Assembly: GCA_021371955.1 (NCBI GenBank)
Contig: JAJFVD010000016.1
Location: 62,001 to 126,000, forward strand
Direction of reading: 5' to 3'
DNA length: 64,000 nucleotides
From: Bacteroidales bacterium
GTDB taxonomy: Bacteria; Bacteroidota; Bacteroidia; Bacteroidales; UBA932
Shown: piece by piece, positions 19,153-28,516 of the stretch
How the letters are laid out: each line of letters starts with the position of its first letter
How positions within the stretch are numbered: position 1 is the first letter of the stretch
Program-made: the position numbers and the translations under genes
Notes under the pieces: model-generated
Told to the model about the DNA's origin: nothing
The model's database searches: none
What the model saw: only the letters and a program-made list of their open reading frames with translations

Positions 19153-19596
19153 TTAGAAATTATTTGTGGTGAGAATAATTTCGGAATACATGTATTGTAT
19201 ACTGGGATCACTCTCGGCTGTAATGAATATTTTCTTTGGTTTTGCTACCGATACAGATTCAAAATCGGCTTTTAATTTAGTTGAGAACAGAGCTGTAGAT
19301 GTCTTTATTTGTCCAATATTTTTTGGGACATTATCGTCTGCAACCACCCATACAACATAGGCACTCCTAGGCGGGCTTAGTCTTGACGGTTCGGCCAGAT
19401 TAACAATATGAATTTTAATGCGATAGTTCTTATTACTGTCTTTCTTTACTTTCACACTGCCCTTTGCGGCCGGAGTAACTGTGGAAATTGAAAAATTTAC
19501 TTTTTGTGCACATGAAGCTACGGGAATAAGGAATATTGCCATTGCAATAAGCAGAGCAATTTTTTGTATTCTTCCGGATATTTTTTTTGTTTTCAT
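19153..19596 (-). CDS. Secreted/lipoprotein beta-rich protein of unknown function
   Basis: This 147-aa protein has a signal peptide ending IPVASC, which fits a lipobox. The mature portion is predicted mostly beta strand (GSVKVKKDSNKNYRIKIHIVNL, SAYVVWVVADD), like a small immunoglobulin-like or transthyretin-like fold. I do not recognise the family. It is the first gene of a two-gene operon with the lipoprotein at 18780. The conserved upstream motif at 19655-19693 lies 59 nt before its start. Confidence 0.7.
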   Translation of the reverse strand: MKTKKISGRIQKIALLIAMAIFLIPVASCAQKVNFSISTVTPAAKGSVKVKKDSNKNYRIKIHIVNLAEPSRLSPPRSAYVVWVVADDNVPKNIGQIKTSTALFSTKLKADFESVSVAKPKKIFITAESDPSIQYMYSEIILTTNNF

Positions 19597-19654
19597 TTTT
19601 TGTGTTTTTTGTTATTAGTATTGTCCTGCAAGGTGGAAATATATTAACCGGGAA

Positions 19655-19693
19655 GCGTTACACAACTCTAAGAATTAGTTGCATCATTCACAC
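19655..19693 (-). promoter_or_regulatory. Shared upstream motif, copy 2
   Basis: On the minus strand it reads GTGTGAATGATGCAACTAAT, then TCTTAGAGTTGTGTAACGC. It is nearly identical to the site at 30894-30932 and has the half-sites CAACT and AGTTG 9 nt apart. It overlaps the 3' end of the neighbouring gene. Confidence 0.65.
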
Positions 19694-20084
19694 TATTATC
19701 GGATTTTAACTCCCTTACCTCTTCATTCAATTCGTCATATTCCTTTGAAAGAGCATAAATTTCATTTTCTGTTTTCCCGTCAACATTTATTACGGAGTTG
19801 TTGGCCGGCTCGTGAGACGAAACCAGTTCGTTGATTTTCAGATGAAGAGATGCGGAAAACCGGTTAAACGATTTTTGAATAATAAAAATGCATAGAAAAG
19901 TCACTCCCAAAAGCACATCTCCTATTCGTGAATGTATATCCTGTTCACGAAATTGTCTGCTGCTGAACCATGCTATTACAAGGCATAACGCAATGACAAA
20001 AGTTATGGAATTGCCAAGTACAGCAATGGCAAAAGAGGCAATTTTTTCGAAGCCGATCTCCCAATGTCTTCGTATACCTTTCAT
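19668..20084 (-). CDS. Low-affinity iron permease (Fet4)-like membrane protein
   Basis: This 138-aa protein has two hydrophobic helices (about 13-40 and 55-72) followed by a SLHLKINELV segment. It matches the PF04120 pattern, in which the helix pair precedes an HLKLDEL stretch. Bacterial members are small inner-membrane proteins named after yeast Fet4; iron transport has not been shown for this form. The C-terminus is an acidic coiled coil (EYDELNEEVRELKSD). It lies 17 nt downstream of the DUF3185-type gene. Confidence 0.75.
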   Translation of the reverse strand: MKGIRRHWEIGFEKIASFAIAVLGNSITFVIALCLVIAWFSSRQFREQDIHSRIGDVLLGVTFLCIFIIQKSFNRFSASLHLKINELVSSHEPANNSVINVDGKTENEIYALSKEYDELNEEVRELKSDNSVNDATNS

Positions 20085-20101
20085 TTGACTGATTTACAAA
20101 T

Positions 20102-20317
20102 TTATGCCGATTTCTTACCTGACCGCCACAGTATAATCCCGCCTACTCCAATAACAGCAACACCAATGAGCGGCGACCAATTTAGATTGTGCGGTTTGTT
20201 TCTGGTGATTTCAACTTTGCCTATATCTACAATTTTCTCTTTTGTGAAATAGGTAAATGCAGTAAAAATGGTTAACATTATACCAATAATAATAATTACA
20301 ATACCAGTAGTTTTCAT
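20102..20317 (-). CDS. Small two-helix membrane protein (DUF3185-like)
   Basis: This 71-aa protein has helices at about 4-24 and 49-66 and an intervening segment (YFTKEKIVDIGKVEI...KPHNLNWSPLIG) typical of a widespread small membrane protein in Bacteroidota stress gene clusters. The function is unknown. The shared upstream motif (20369-20402) lies 52 nt before its start. It is probably co-transcribed with the Fet4-like gene. Confidence 0.75.
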   Translation of the reverse strand: MKTTGIVIIIIGIMLTIFTAFTYFTKEKIVDIGKVEITRNKPHNLNWSPLIGVAVIGVGGIILWRSGKKSA

Positions 20318-20368
20318 TTGATTTTATGATTAATTTCAGTTGTAATATAGAAAACAATTAAAGCGGAT

Positions 20369-20402
20369 ATGTTATACAATTCCAGATAATAGTTACATTA
20401 TT
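20369..20402 (-). promoter_or_regulatory. Shared upstream motif, copy 4 (most divergent)
   Basis: On the minus strand it begins AATAATGTAACTATTATCTG and ends GAATTGTATAACAT. It aligns without gaps to copies 1 and 2, sharing ATGyAACTwwT and GArTTGTrTAAC. It overlaps the end of the MCE gene. Confidence 0.55.
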
Positions 20403-21123
20403 TTTTCTCTTTTTCAATTGATTTTTCCGCCTCTTTTTTTGCTTTTTCTGCAGCTCTTTCTTTTTTGTTAAAATACCCTTTGAGGAGGAAGTTTTCCTTG
20501 GCAGCACTCATGTTTTCATCTAAACCTTTGCTGCTTTTTTTAAGATTTACTATGGTTTCGCTAATATTTGCAGCAATAGTCGAGTCGCGTATCAATCTGC
20601 CCAGAGTTCCGCTTCCACTGTTTACTTTAATCATAATCTGAGCTAACTGATCCGAAATCACAGCAGCGTTATCCGCAGTTATTTGCAAACTGGACATAAT
20701 TCCATCCATTTCTACAGGCTCGTTTGATGTAATTCTCTGCCCCTCTTTTGCTATATTAGTATAAATACCGCCCTGAGTAATTATTAAAAGGCGGTCGCCA
20801 ATTATTCCTTCGGAGCCTATGTTTACTACACAGTCTGCTTTTATAAACTTATGTATCTCTTTTCTTATGAGCATATCCACACCAACAGTGGTATCGTTGA
20901 TTATGGTAATGTTATCAACAGTGCCCACATTTATCCCGGCAAAACGAATGTTGTTTCCTACCTGCAACCCGCTCACGCTGTGAAATGTCGTTGTAAGCTT
21001 AAATACAGGATTAAAAAGATTTTGCTGTTTTCCGATAATGAAGATTGCCATAAAAAAGAGCAAAAATCCTCCTGTAACAAACATGCCTAAACGTATTTTG
21101 AATTTTTGAGAATTCGTATCCAT
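20398..21123 (-). CDS. MCE/MlaD-family periplasmic lipid-binding protein
   Basis: This 241-aa protein has one N-terminal anchor helix (about 11-30), then an MCE domain (about 38-115: FHSVSGLQVGNNIRFAGINVGTVDNI). A helical tail and a Lys/Glu-rich C-terminus follow. MCE proteins form hexameric rings that carry phospholipids between membranes with an ABC transporter. It lies 2 nt after the ATPase gene and completes a permease-ATPase-MCE operon. MlaB- and MlaC-like genes are absent, as is usual in Bacteroidota. Confidence 0.9.
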   Translation of the reverse strand: MDTNSQKFKIRLGMFVTGGFLLFFMAIFIIGKQQNLFNPVFKLTTTFHSVSGLQVGNNIRFAGINVGTVDNITIINDTTVGVDMLIRKEIHKFIKADCVVNIGSEGIIGDRLLIITQGGIYTNIAKEGQRITSNEPVEMDGIMSSLQITADNAAVISDQLAQIMIKVNSGSGTLGRLIRDSTIAANISETIVNLKKSSKGLDENMSAAKENFLLKGYFNKKERAAEKAKKEAEKSIEKEKK

Positions 21124-21125
21124 AA

Positions 21126-21881
21126 TTAATTGATTTTATTATTGTTATTCTTAAAGAATGATTCTATGAGCGGGTCTGGGGATTTTTCAAACTTTTCAAG
21201 GTCTCCTTCCATATAAATTTCTCCTTCATGCAACATAATAAGGCGGTTTGCAGTGGCTCTGGCACATTCAATATCGTGAGTGATAATCATTGAAGATGTT
21301 TTATATTTTTTTTGTATATCGTTAATCAATACGCTGATTTCATCGGATGTAGCCGGGTCAAGCCCTGTTGTAGGTTCGTCGTATAAAATTATCAGGGGGT
21401 CGGCAACAATGGTCCTTGCCAGACTGATACGCTTTCGCATACCACCGGAAAGCTGGGACGGCATCTTGTATAAAGCATCTGATAATCCAACATTCTCCAA
21501 TGCCTCTTCAATTTTTCTGTCTGTCTCTTTTGATGTGAGATTCATTTTCATTCTTCGCAATGGGAATTCCAGATTTTCCTTAACTGTCATCGAATCGTAC
21601 AGTGCTCCGCTTTGAAAAAGAAAACCAATTTTTTTTCTCATCTCTCCAAGAGCATCCCTGTTCAAACTGCCCATATTCTCGCCCAGAACATTAATTTCTC
21701 CTTCATCGGGAGTTAAAAGACGAACTATGCACTTTATTAAAACCGATTTTCCTGAGCCCGATTTACCTAACACAACAAGATTTTCTCCTTTAAAAAGCTT
21801 AAGAGAAACATTATTTATAACTTTTTGCAAGCCAAACCCTTTTTTTAGGTTTTTAACTTCTATAATTTGGCTTTCATTCAT
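21126..21881 (-). CDS. ABC transporter ATPase of the MCE/Mla lipid system (MlaF-like)
   Basis: This 251-aa ATPase has Walker A GKSGSGKS, the signature LSGGMRKR, Walker B ILYDEPTTGLDP and the H-loop ITHD. The SGGMRKR form and the context mark the MlaF group, cytoplasmic motors for phospholipid transport. Its ATG overlaps the stop of the permease gene by 4 nt (ATGA), so translation is probably coupled. Confidence 0.93.
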   Translation of the reverse strand: MNESQIIEVKNLKKGFGLQKVINNVSLKLFKGENLVVLGKSGSGKSVLIKCIVRLLTPDEGEINVLGENMGSLNRDALGEMRKKIGFLFQSGALYDSMTVKENLEFPLRRMKMNLTSKETDRKIEEALENVGLSDALYKMPSQLSGGMRKRISLARTIVADPLIILYDEPTTGLDPATSDEISVLINDIQKKYKTSSMIITHDIECARATANRLIMLHEGEIYMEGDLEKFEKSPDPLIESFFKNNNNKIN

Positions 21882-22723
21882 ATCATATCTGTTATTTGAG
21901 CGGCTATCAAGTCTAATACTATAACCAGTAAAGAAGAGAGAACTACTGCCGAATTTGCTGCAATGCCAACACTCTCAGTTCCGCGCCCTGCCGTAAATCC
22001 TTTATAGCAGCCTACAATTCCTATCACTGCACCAAATAAGATGGTTTTTACAAAAGCAGGCAAGAAATCAATGTATTTAATTTGGCTGAATGCCTGCGAG
22101 AAAAACAGGCTAAAAGAGACATCTCCTTTAATGTTTGCTCCGGCCCAGCTCCCCAGAATACCAAGAAGATCTGCATATAAAACCAAAAGAGGTATCATTA
22201 AAGTCGCTGCCAAAACTCTTGTAACAACAAGAAATCTCATCGGATTGGCAGATGAGACCTCCATGGCGTCTATCTGCTCGGTTACTTTCATTGAGCCTAA
22301 TTCTGCTCCCATTCCGGAGCCTATTTTTCCGGCACATATCAATGCAATTATCACCGGTCCCATTTCGCGGATAAGAGAAACAGCTACCATTCCCGGGAGC
22401 ATCGATACTGCCCCGAAATTAACGAGGGTTGGTCGTGACTGAATTGTAAGCACCAGGCCAACAATAAATCCTGTAATGGAAATGAGTGGTAAAGACTTGT
22501 ATCCTATTTGGAAACACTGCCGAAAAAACTCTCTGAATTCAAAATCCCGTGAAAAAGTGGCTTTGATTATGCGCGAAATGAATAGAAAAAAACTGGCGGT
22601 TTCAGACATATAATTATTTATATATCTGGATTTCTCCAGTGTCTTTTCGCTTATAACAATTGTCTGCTTCTTTACATTCCGGATAATGGGGGCAACTTTT
22701 AAAACAGGAGTAATCTTTTTCAT
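21878..22723 (-). CDS. MlaE-family ABC permease
   Basis: The ATG at 22723 (MKKITPVLK) is preferred over a TTG three codons upstream, giving 281 aa. About five membrane helices are visible in the conserved MlaE core, with RPTLVNFGAVSMLPGMVAVS, REMGPVIIALICAGKIGSGM and the ELGSMKVTEQIDAMEVS coupling segment. It is the first gene of the permease-ATPase-MCE operon and the inner-membrane part of a lipid transporter that maintains outer-membrane asymmetry. Confidence 0.92.
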   Translation of the reverse strand: MKKITPVLKVAPIIRNVKKQTIVISEKTLEKSRYINNYMSETASFFLFISRIIKATFSRDFEFREFFRQCFQIGYKSLPLISITGFIVGLVLTIQSRPTLVNFGAVSMLPGMVAVSLIREMGPVIIALICAGKIGSGMGAELGSMKVTEQIDAMEVSSANPMRFLVVTRVLAATLMIPLLVLYADLLGILGSWAGANIKGDVSFSLFFSQAFSQIKYIDFLPAFVKTILFGAVIGIVGCYKGFTAGRGTESVGIAANSAVVLSSLLVIVLDLIAAQITDMI

Positions 22724-22744
22724 AATAAACAAGGTTTGTATTTT

Positions 22745-22780
22745 AAAAAAAACAGAGACCAGAATCCCGGCCTCTGTTTT
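22745..22780 (-). terminator. Rho-independent terminator after the OmpA-family gene
   Basis: On the minus strand AAAACAGAGGCC pairs with GGTCTCTGTTTT (one G-T) and is followed by a run of T. It separates the OmpA-family gene from the lipid transporter operon. Confidence 0.75.
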
Positions 22781-22803
22781 AGCTGAAGTAAAATCACTAA
22801 TGA

Positions 22804-24831
22804 CTATAGAACAGGTGTCTGTGGTATTATGTCAATAATAACGGTACGATTATAGAAGCGTTCTTCAGGGTATTTATTCCCAAATTGAGCTGCGTTTGTA
22901 TCTTCTCCAAATCCGTAAACTTCAAATGTTACGTCTTTTCTGCCGGATTTAGCGAGAGCACTCTCAATTATTGCCTTTACATCATTTGCTCTGGCAAGTG
23001 AAAGTTCCTGATTATGCTTTTCATCTCCAATAATATCTGTATAACCATGAATCATTACTTTTGCTCCGGTAGGAATTCTTGGTGTAACAAAATCTGAAAG
23101 ATATTTCTCATAAATTTGGATAGCATCTGATTCATCGAATTCAAAAATTACGCTGAATCTAAGCCCTTCCTCTATTACAGGCTGAGCCCAAAGTACAACC
23201 TGTACAGGAACTTCTTCTTTTACAGTTTTGCCGGAGATAGTCTGGCCAATCATTGTTACTCTGTAATTACCCTTAGGTCTGTCTCCTAAAATTGATTTGC
23301 CCGGGATACTCACTTTCTCCTGAACATATGGTCCAAAGTGCTGTACTGCTCCGTTCTCGTCCATAATTTCTACAGACCAGGTTTTGAGTGCAAGGTTTGC
23401 TCCTTCGGCATAGAATGTTACGTAACTGTCCAAAGGTGCCTCCTGAAGAGCATAAAACTCAACCGGCCTCAATGGTAAGGCAGGACCGCTCCGGAATTCC
23501 ATTATCATGTCGGGCGAACTGCTCTCAATAGAGACTCTGCGGTCACCTTCGCGTAAAAGGGTAAGTTCAAGTGTTCCACCAGGTTTTTCTGAAGGAATTT
23601 TTGGTTTAACTCGTCCTTCAATTTTAATCCTTGATGGAGAAATGCCATAAATATCTACCAGATATTTTTTAACTGATTCTGCCATCAATTTTCCATCTTC
23701 CGGACCTAATTCCGAAGAACCAACTAAAGTTATATTATTGCTTGTACTGGCTGCCATCCTGTCTCCCAGAATATTCAATACATTATAATATACAACCATA
23801 GATCGTCCGGAACGACCGGAAAGGTCTTTTGGCGTTACTACTTCAAGCTGATCTTCATGGAAATTCTTAACCTCATCCTTTTTAAGCAGGACATAACGAT
23901 TAGGAATCTCTGTTGACTCCAGATTAAAGAAAACATAGTTAAGCAAAGGAAAAGTTTCCCTTACTCTTCTCTTTTCAGGAACATTTTTTGGCGATGTAAC
24001 AGAAAAATGTACTGTAGGTTCAATTACAACTACTTTTGGAGGAGTGTAAATTACAGCCTCTTCACGATGAATTTTGTGTCCCTGACCAAATTTTAGAGCA
24101 ATACCTGCTCTAATGGTGGTCATGTTCCACGATTCAACCGAACGGGGGTTCTGTCCGAAATACGGCAAAAAGCTGACAAAAGGAGAGAGTACTGCCTGGT
24201 TTTCATTATCTCTTGTTGAGAGCTGAATATCCATGCCCATCCCTACCTGCATCGATAAACGCAGTTTGTTCATGTCGCTGAAATCTCCTTCAACATCCGC
24301 TCTTGGAATCTGATCCGGTATTGCCGGGTTTATACCCTGTTCATACAAGAAAGATTTATTCCAGTTCAGAGATAGTCTCGGTCCCGCAAAAATGTAGAAA
24401 TTACCGCTGAAAGGAGCAAACCGAAGACTAGGCTCAACAGCGAAATAGTTGAGATTAGTAGACAAGTCTGCCGGGCAATTACATGGAGACATTACCTCAT
24501 TAAAGGTACCTTTGCGGCTGTCGTATGCCAGTTGCAGAATAAAGCCCAGTTTTGTATCCGGGGCATGATATTCTACCATTGTTCCCAGGTAAAGCCCTGC
24601 TCCGAATCCGTTATGGAACGCGGATGGAGTCACAAAGGTAGAATTTAGTGTTTGCGTGGTCCCGCGATAAAAGTTAAAGTTTGCACCGGCTGCAGCACCA
24701 AACCACCATGATGGTCTAGTGTACCTGTATTCCTGCGCCTGAAGCGTTTGAATACCCGTCAGAATTAAAATGCCTAAAAGAAGACCTTTAATTAGACGTG
24801 TTCCCTTTTTTACATTTGTATTTGCTTTCAT
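22804..24831 (-). CDS. OmpA-family outer-membrane protein with N-terminal beta-barrel
   Basis: This 675-aa protein has a signal peptide (LLLGILILTGIQTLQAQ). An N-terminal beta-barrel-like region (about 40-245) follows, with alternating aromatic strands such as SWWFGAAAGANFNFY and FYIFAGPRLSLNW. A middle region of about 300 residues is uncharacterised. The C-terminal OmpA peptidoglycan-binding domain (about 565-675) contains FEFDESDAIQIYEKYLSDF and IHGYTDIIGDEKHNQELSLARANDV. It probably tethers the outer membrane to peptidoglycan. It lies between the lipid transporter and the ice-binding-like protein. Confidence 0.88.
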   Translation of the reverse strand: MKANTNVKKGTRLIKGLLLGILILTGIQTLQAQEYRYTRPSWWFGAAAGANFNFYRGTTQTLNSTFVTPSAFHNGFGAGLYLGTMVEYHAPDTKLGFILQLAYDSRKGTFNEVMSPCNCPADLSTNLNYFAVEPSLRFAPFSGNFYIFAGPRLSLNWNKSFLYEQGINPAIPDQIPRADVEGDFSDMNKLRLSMQVGMGMDIQLSTRDNENQAVLSPFVSFLPYFGQNPRSVESWNMTTIRAGIALKFGQGHKIHREEAVIYTPPKVVVIEPTVHFSVTSPKNVPEKRRVRETFPLLNYVFFNLESTEIPNRYVLLKKDEVKNFHEDQLEVVTPKDLSGRSGRSMVVYYNVLNILGDRMAASTSNNITLVGSSELGPEDGKLMAESVKKYLVDIYGISPSRIKIEGRVKPKIPSEKPGGTLELTLLREGDRRVSIESSSPDMIMEFRSGPALPLRPVEFYALQEAPLDSYVTFYAEGANLALKTWSVEIMDENGAVQHFGPYVQEKVSIPGKSILGDRPKGNYRVTMIGQTISGKTVKEEVPVQVVLWAQPVIEEGLRFSVIFEFDESDAIQIYEKYLSDFVTPRIPTGAKVMIHGYTDIIGDEKHNQELSLARANDVKAIIESALAKSGRKDVTFEVYGFGEDTNAAQFGNKYPEERFYNRTVIIDIIPQTPVL

Positions 24832-24867
24832 ATTTTTAATTTATTATTTGGTCTTATTTTTAATTAT

Positions 24868-24885
24868 TCCCGCCTTTCGGCGGGA
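24868..24885 (-). terminator. Stem-loop after the ice-binding-like gene (weak terminator)
   Basis: TCCCGCC pairs with GGCGGGA around a GAAA tetraloop on the minus strand. An A/T-rich but not T-only tail follows. Confidence 0.45.
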
Positions 24886-24907
24886 TATAATTTCGTATAA
24901 CAAATGC

Positions 24908-27316
24908 CTAGTTGGGCACGTTAATTATTGTATTTACCATTGTAACTGCAGAAACCAGAGAAATTGCCCTACCGTTTAATACAGTTTGCACTGTAGTATT
25001 GGTGCTGTTTCCCGGAGAAGACAGTGTTACACCAGAGTTGGCAATTATGGTTCCTACCATAGTTCCGCCCCCTGCATAGTTGATAACAGCTGAGGTTCCA
25101 ACATACCAGTATACATTTTTAGCTAATGCTCCGTTTATCAATATTACACTGCGGGCACCTGAAGGTGTCCCAACTGTAAGTGCGGCAGGAACCTGGAATA
25201 TCCAGACTGCATTCGCGTCACCCTGGGCATCCAGAGTAAGGTCTACATTTGTAATATTGTAAGCGCTTCCTGATGTATAAATACCCGGTGCTAAAGTTCT
25301 TCCGCCAAGTTCATCATTATCCAGTGTTATTCCACCAGGTTTGCTGGCAGGTGAGATACTGTTGTAGAAGTTACGTGCTGCTAAAAGACCTTCCTGAGCT
25401 TTTGCCATTGTAACGGCATTTCCGCCATAAGGACCGCCGGCTTCAAATATAACAGGTGCAGGTGCATCGGTATATATTCTTCCTTTAACATCACCAATAT
25501 TAAGTGGCGTTTCGGTATATTTATCGCCGGTACTGTCATGGAAGCCAGTAACCAGAGTTGATGCAGCTGTTGTTCCAATGCTACCGTTGTTAATTACCGA
25601 GTATATACCCTGATTGGTTACTCCTGCGTTTCCGCCGAAAGAGCCAAAAATTGAAGAGAATAGTGGTTCGGCAACTGCTGCTGCTTTTGTAGTGAACTTC
25701 CATACATAATTATTCAGCATTGCTGTTCCCGGTACATTCTTAACACTATTTGTCACAGTAGCTGTATATTCTGTATTTGGCAGAAGATCGGCTGAAGGAG
25801 TGAAGTAAGCCACCGAATTTGCGTATGTAACCGTTCCTAAAACCTGAGTTGTTCCACGCTGTAAAGTAAAGGTTGAACCGGTAATAGTAGCCGGATCCAT
25901 TGGCACGCTAAATGTTGCTGTTACAACTTTGTTGAGAACAACACCTGTAGTAAGATTGATTGGGTTAGTGGAAATTATTGTTGGAGCAACAGGTGATACT
26001 GTTGTGAATTTCCAGATATAATTTGCTGCAAGTGCAATCCCGGCTAAGTTTTTAGCTCCGGTTGTTATTGTTGCAGTATATTCTGTCCCAGGCAAAAGAT
26101 CACCGAAAGGAATAAAGGACAATTCATCTCCATTATACGAAACAGTACCTACTATCTGTGTAGTTCCTCTTGATACAGTAAATGTAGAGCCATTGAGAGT
26201 AAGCGGATCCATCAGCATACTGAATTTTGCAGTAACTATTTTCTTCACAATTACGCCGGTTTCAAGATTTATTGGACTTGTGGATGTAACTGTTGGAGCT
26301 GTAGTCACTAATGTTGTGAATTTCCATACATAATCGGCAGCCATAGGGATACCGGCAGGACTTTTCGCAACTGTATTAATTGTGGCAGTATATTCTGTTC
26401 CTGATAAAAGATTACCCGATGGAATAAAGAATAAATCGGTTCCGTTATATGTAACAGTTCCTAAAACAGGAGTTGTTCCTTGTTTAACTGTAAAGGTTGT
26501 TCCCATAAGGCTCAGCGGGTCCATTGCCATATTAAATCTTGCCGAAATAATTTTATTAAGTGCAACAGACGTTGCATTGTTAGCAGGGTCGGTAGTGAGA
26601 ACTGCAGGTACCTGGCCGGTTGAGAATTTCCATTCATAATTGGCCGCCATAGGCATACCGGCAAGACTCTTTGCCCCGGTAGTTATTGTTGCTGTGTATT
26701 CGGTTTCCGGTAAGAGATTAGCGGTTGGCGTGAACAATAAATTTGTTCCGTTGTACGAAACTGCTCCTAAAACCGCAACTGTTCCTCTCTTTAATGTAAA
26801 CGTTGTTCCGTTAAGAGTTGAAGGAGTCATTGCCATGTTGAATTGTGCAGTAATGACTTTATTGAGAAGTACTGCTCCTTCGTTTGTAAACGGACTTGTA
26901 AATGTCACGGCCGGCGTGGCATCTGTGCTGAATGTCCATACATAATCTTTCTGTATGGCATTGCCCATCGGGTCTTTAACTGACGTAGTAATCGTACCTG
27001 TATAGGTAACATTGGCTGTCAGTGGGTTCGTTGGCGTAAAGGACGCCGTTTTGTCGTTGTAGGTAATTGTTCCTGCAACGGGTGATAAACCTTGTATAGT
27101 GAAAGATGTTGCTGTAATAGTAGCAGGATTCATCTGTTCATTAAAGGTAACTGTAATAACTTTTGAGAGGGATACTCCCGTAGCTTTGTCGGCAGGGCTT
27201 GTGGATTCCACAACCGGACAAACTCCAGCGATTTCTGCGAAATCGTCTTTTACGCATCCCGCTATTAAAGCAACCATCAGTAATACAAAGGCTGTTAATA
27301 GTTTTTTAGTTTTCAT
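24908..27316 (-). CDS. Lipoprotein with five Ig-like (Big_5) repeats and a DUF3494 ice-binding-like domain
   Basis: This 802-aa protein has a lipoprotein signal ending ALIAGC. It continues with five SbsA-type Ig repeats of roughly 100-105 residues, each starting like STSPADKATGVSLSKVITV and containing FNxxMxPxTxxGxTFT. The last 230 residues, from about FGSFGGNAGVTNQG, match the DUF3494 ice-binding-protein fold. Visible features there are GLLAARNFYNSI, TLAPGIYTSGSAY, DANAVWIFQV and NVYWYVG...GTIIANSGVTL, typical of its discontinuous beta-solenoid. Family members bind ice or serve as adhesins at the cell surface. Which applies here is open. The shared promoter motif lies 63 nt before the start. 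Confidence 0.88.
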   Translation of the reverse strand: MKTKKLLTAFVLLMVALIAGCVKDDFAEIAGVCPVVESTSPADKATGVSLSKVITVTFNEQMNPATITATSFTIQGLSPVAGTITYNDKTASFTPTNPLTANVTYTGTITTSVKDPMGNAIQKDYVWTFSTDATPAVTFTSPFTNEGAVLLNKVITAQFNMAMTPSTLNGTTFTLKRGTVAVLGAVSYNGTNLLFTPTANLLPETEYTATITTGAKSLAGMPMAANYEWKFSTGQVPAVLTTDPANNATSVALNKIISARFNMAMDPLSLMGTTFTVKQGTTPVLGTVTYNGTDLFFIPSGNLLSGTEYTATINTVAKSPAGIPMAADYVWKFTTLVTTAPTVTSTSPINLETGVIVKKIVTAKFSMLMDPLTLNGSTFTVSRGTTQIVGTVSYNGDELSFIPFGDLLPGTEYTATITTGAKNLAGIALAANYIWKFTTVSPVAPTIISTNPINLTTGVVLNKVVTATFSVPMDPATITGSTFTLQRGTTQVLGTVTYANSVAYFTPSADLLPNTEYTATVTNSVKNVPGTAMLNNYVWKFTTKAAAVAEPLFSSIFGSFGGNAGVTNQGIYSVINNGSIGTTAASTLVTGFHDSTGDKYTETPLNIGDVKGRIYTDAPAPVIFEAGGPYGGNAVTMAKAQEGLLAARNFYNSISPASKPGGITLDNDELGGRTLAPGIYTSGSAYNITNVDLTLDAQGDANAVWIFQVPAALTVGTPSGARSVILINGALAKNVYWYVGTSAVINYAGGGTMVGTIIANSGVTLSSPGNSTNTTVQTVLNGRAISLVSAVTMVNTIINVPN

Positions 27317-27378
27317 TTTGTGTTTTTTAATTGTGTTAAATTTTTGTTCAATAAAGATATGTCTGTATAATTTTTAGA

Positions 27379-27417
27379 GTGTTACAGAATTGCATAATAG
27401 AATTACACAATTCACAC
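27379..27417 (-). promoter_or_regulatory. Shared upstream motif, copy 3
   Basis: On the minus strand it begins GTGTGAATTGTGTAATTCTA and ends TTATGCAATTCTGTAACAC. The ends match copies 1 and 2, while the centre differs but stays partly palindromic (GTGTAATTC / GAATTGCAT-like). Confidence 0.55.
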
Positions 27418-27421
27418 AGAT

Positions 27422-28516
27422 TTAATTTTTGCGCTCTTCCTTCTCTTCTGATTTTTTCACCCTTTCAGATTTTGTCCGTTGAGTTTGAGTGGTTTCCGCT
27501 TTGCGTTCTGTTTTAACATTTTGTTCAATGACTTCCTTCTCTCTTTGGTGCTGTTTTTGAATTTGTTGAGGAGGAATAGCTTGTCGCTGTGGCTGCACAT
27601 TTTGCCTTTGAGGCTGAGTGGCCTGACGTTCAGGCTGAACATTTTGCCTTTGAGGCTGAGTAGTTTGCCTGTTTTCATTTCCAGGCCTGGTTGATTCATT
27701 TCTAACGGAAGGCTGTCTCACATTCTCCGGTCTTTTTACCTGTTTTGGTGCAGGTCTTTTATCCCTGTCTGAGCTGTTTCTCATCTGAGGCCTGTAAATC
27801 TGCAGTTGGCCATTGTTCATGCTTTGGCCGGGTCTGCTATTGTCGCGGATTGAAACCGGTCTTACACTTCTGCCTATTATTCGTTGCACATCTGACCTGT
27901 CCGGTCCTGAGACATATGTTGCATGCCTTCTGCTGTCTACATATGTTTTATTAATTACTGTGGAATTTCTGATAATCCGGTCATGATTATTTCTGTCTAT
28001 ATAGTAACGGCTGATATCGCGTCTTTGAAGATCCCTGTCTCTTACAAACATCCAGTAATCTCTGTCCCTGTCATATCCTCTGCCAAAACTTAGAGTAATG
28101 CTGATGCCCGGCCTCATTGGCGACCAGCCGTAATAACCATTTGCTCTTCTCCAGGTTACCCAGGCAGGGCCCCACTGGTTGTCCGGTAACCAAAACCAGC
28201 CGTAATCATTATCATAATCCCACCGTCCATAGTGAAAAGGTGCCCAGCCCCAGTCATAATCGGAGACCCATGTCCATCCATAGTCCGAAAGTACCCAGTA
28301 TCCGTTTGAAGAGTAAGGAACGAAGTTCTGTCCTGCATCCGGAATCCAGATATATCCATAATCGGGATCATCTATCCACTGGCCGTATGGGCTCAGTTCG
28401 TCATAGAAAACCTGAAAACTGACATTTGCCTGTTGTGCAGATGCCTGTTTCGAAAACATTACCGATGAAATAATTATTCCAAGTAATATTGCTAAAATTT
28501 TAATTTTTGATTTCAT
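27422..28516 (-). CDS. Secreted YXWGXW-repeat protein with Gln-rich tail
   Basis: This 364-aa protein has a signal peptide ending SKQASAQ. Residues about 40-140 are packed with Trp/Tyr repeats (YGQWIDDPDYGYIWIP, YGWTWVSDYDWGWAPFHYGRW, YGWFWLP). This pattern is seen in DUF6600/BcpO-related WXXGXW proteins. The C-terminal 130 residues are Gln/Arg/Pro-rich, with short tandem repeats (QRQNVQPERQATQPQ), and are probably disordered. The function is unknown; an envelope or periplasmic role is likely. Its ATG overlaps the stop of the AI-2E permease gene by 4 nt. Confidence 0.8.
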   Translation of the reverse strand: MKSKIKILAILLGIIISSVMFSKQASAQQANVSFQVFYDELSPYGQWIDDPDYGYIWIPDAGQNFVPYSSNGYWVLSDYGWTWVSDYDWGWAPFHYGRWDYDNDYGWFWLPDNQWGPAWVTWRRANGYYGWSPMRPGISITLSFGRGYDRDRDYWMFVRDRDLQRRDISRYYIDRNNHDRIIRNSTVINKTYVDSRRHATYVSGPDRSDVQRIIGRSVRPVSIRDNSRPGQSMNNGQLQIYRPQMRNSSDRDKRPAPKQVKRPENVRQPSVRNESTRPGNENRQTTQPQRQNVQPERQATQPQRQNVQPQRQAIPPQQIQKQHQREKEVIEQNVKTERKAETTQTQRTKSERVKKSEEKEERKN

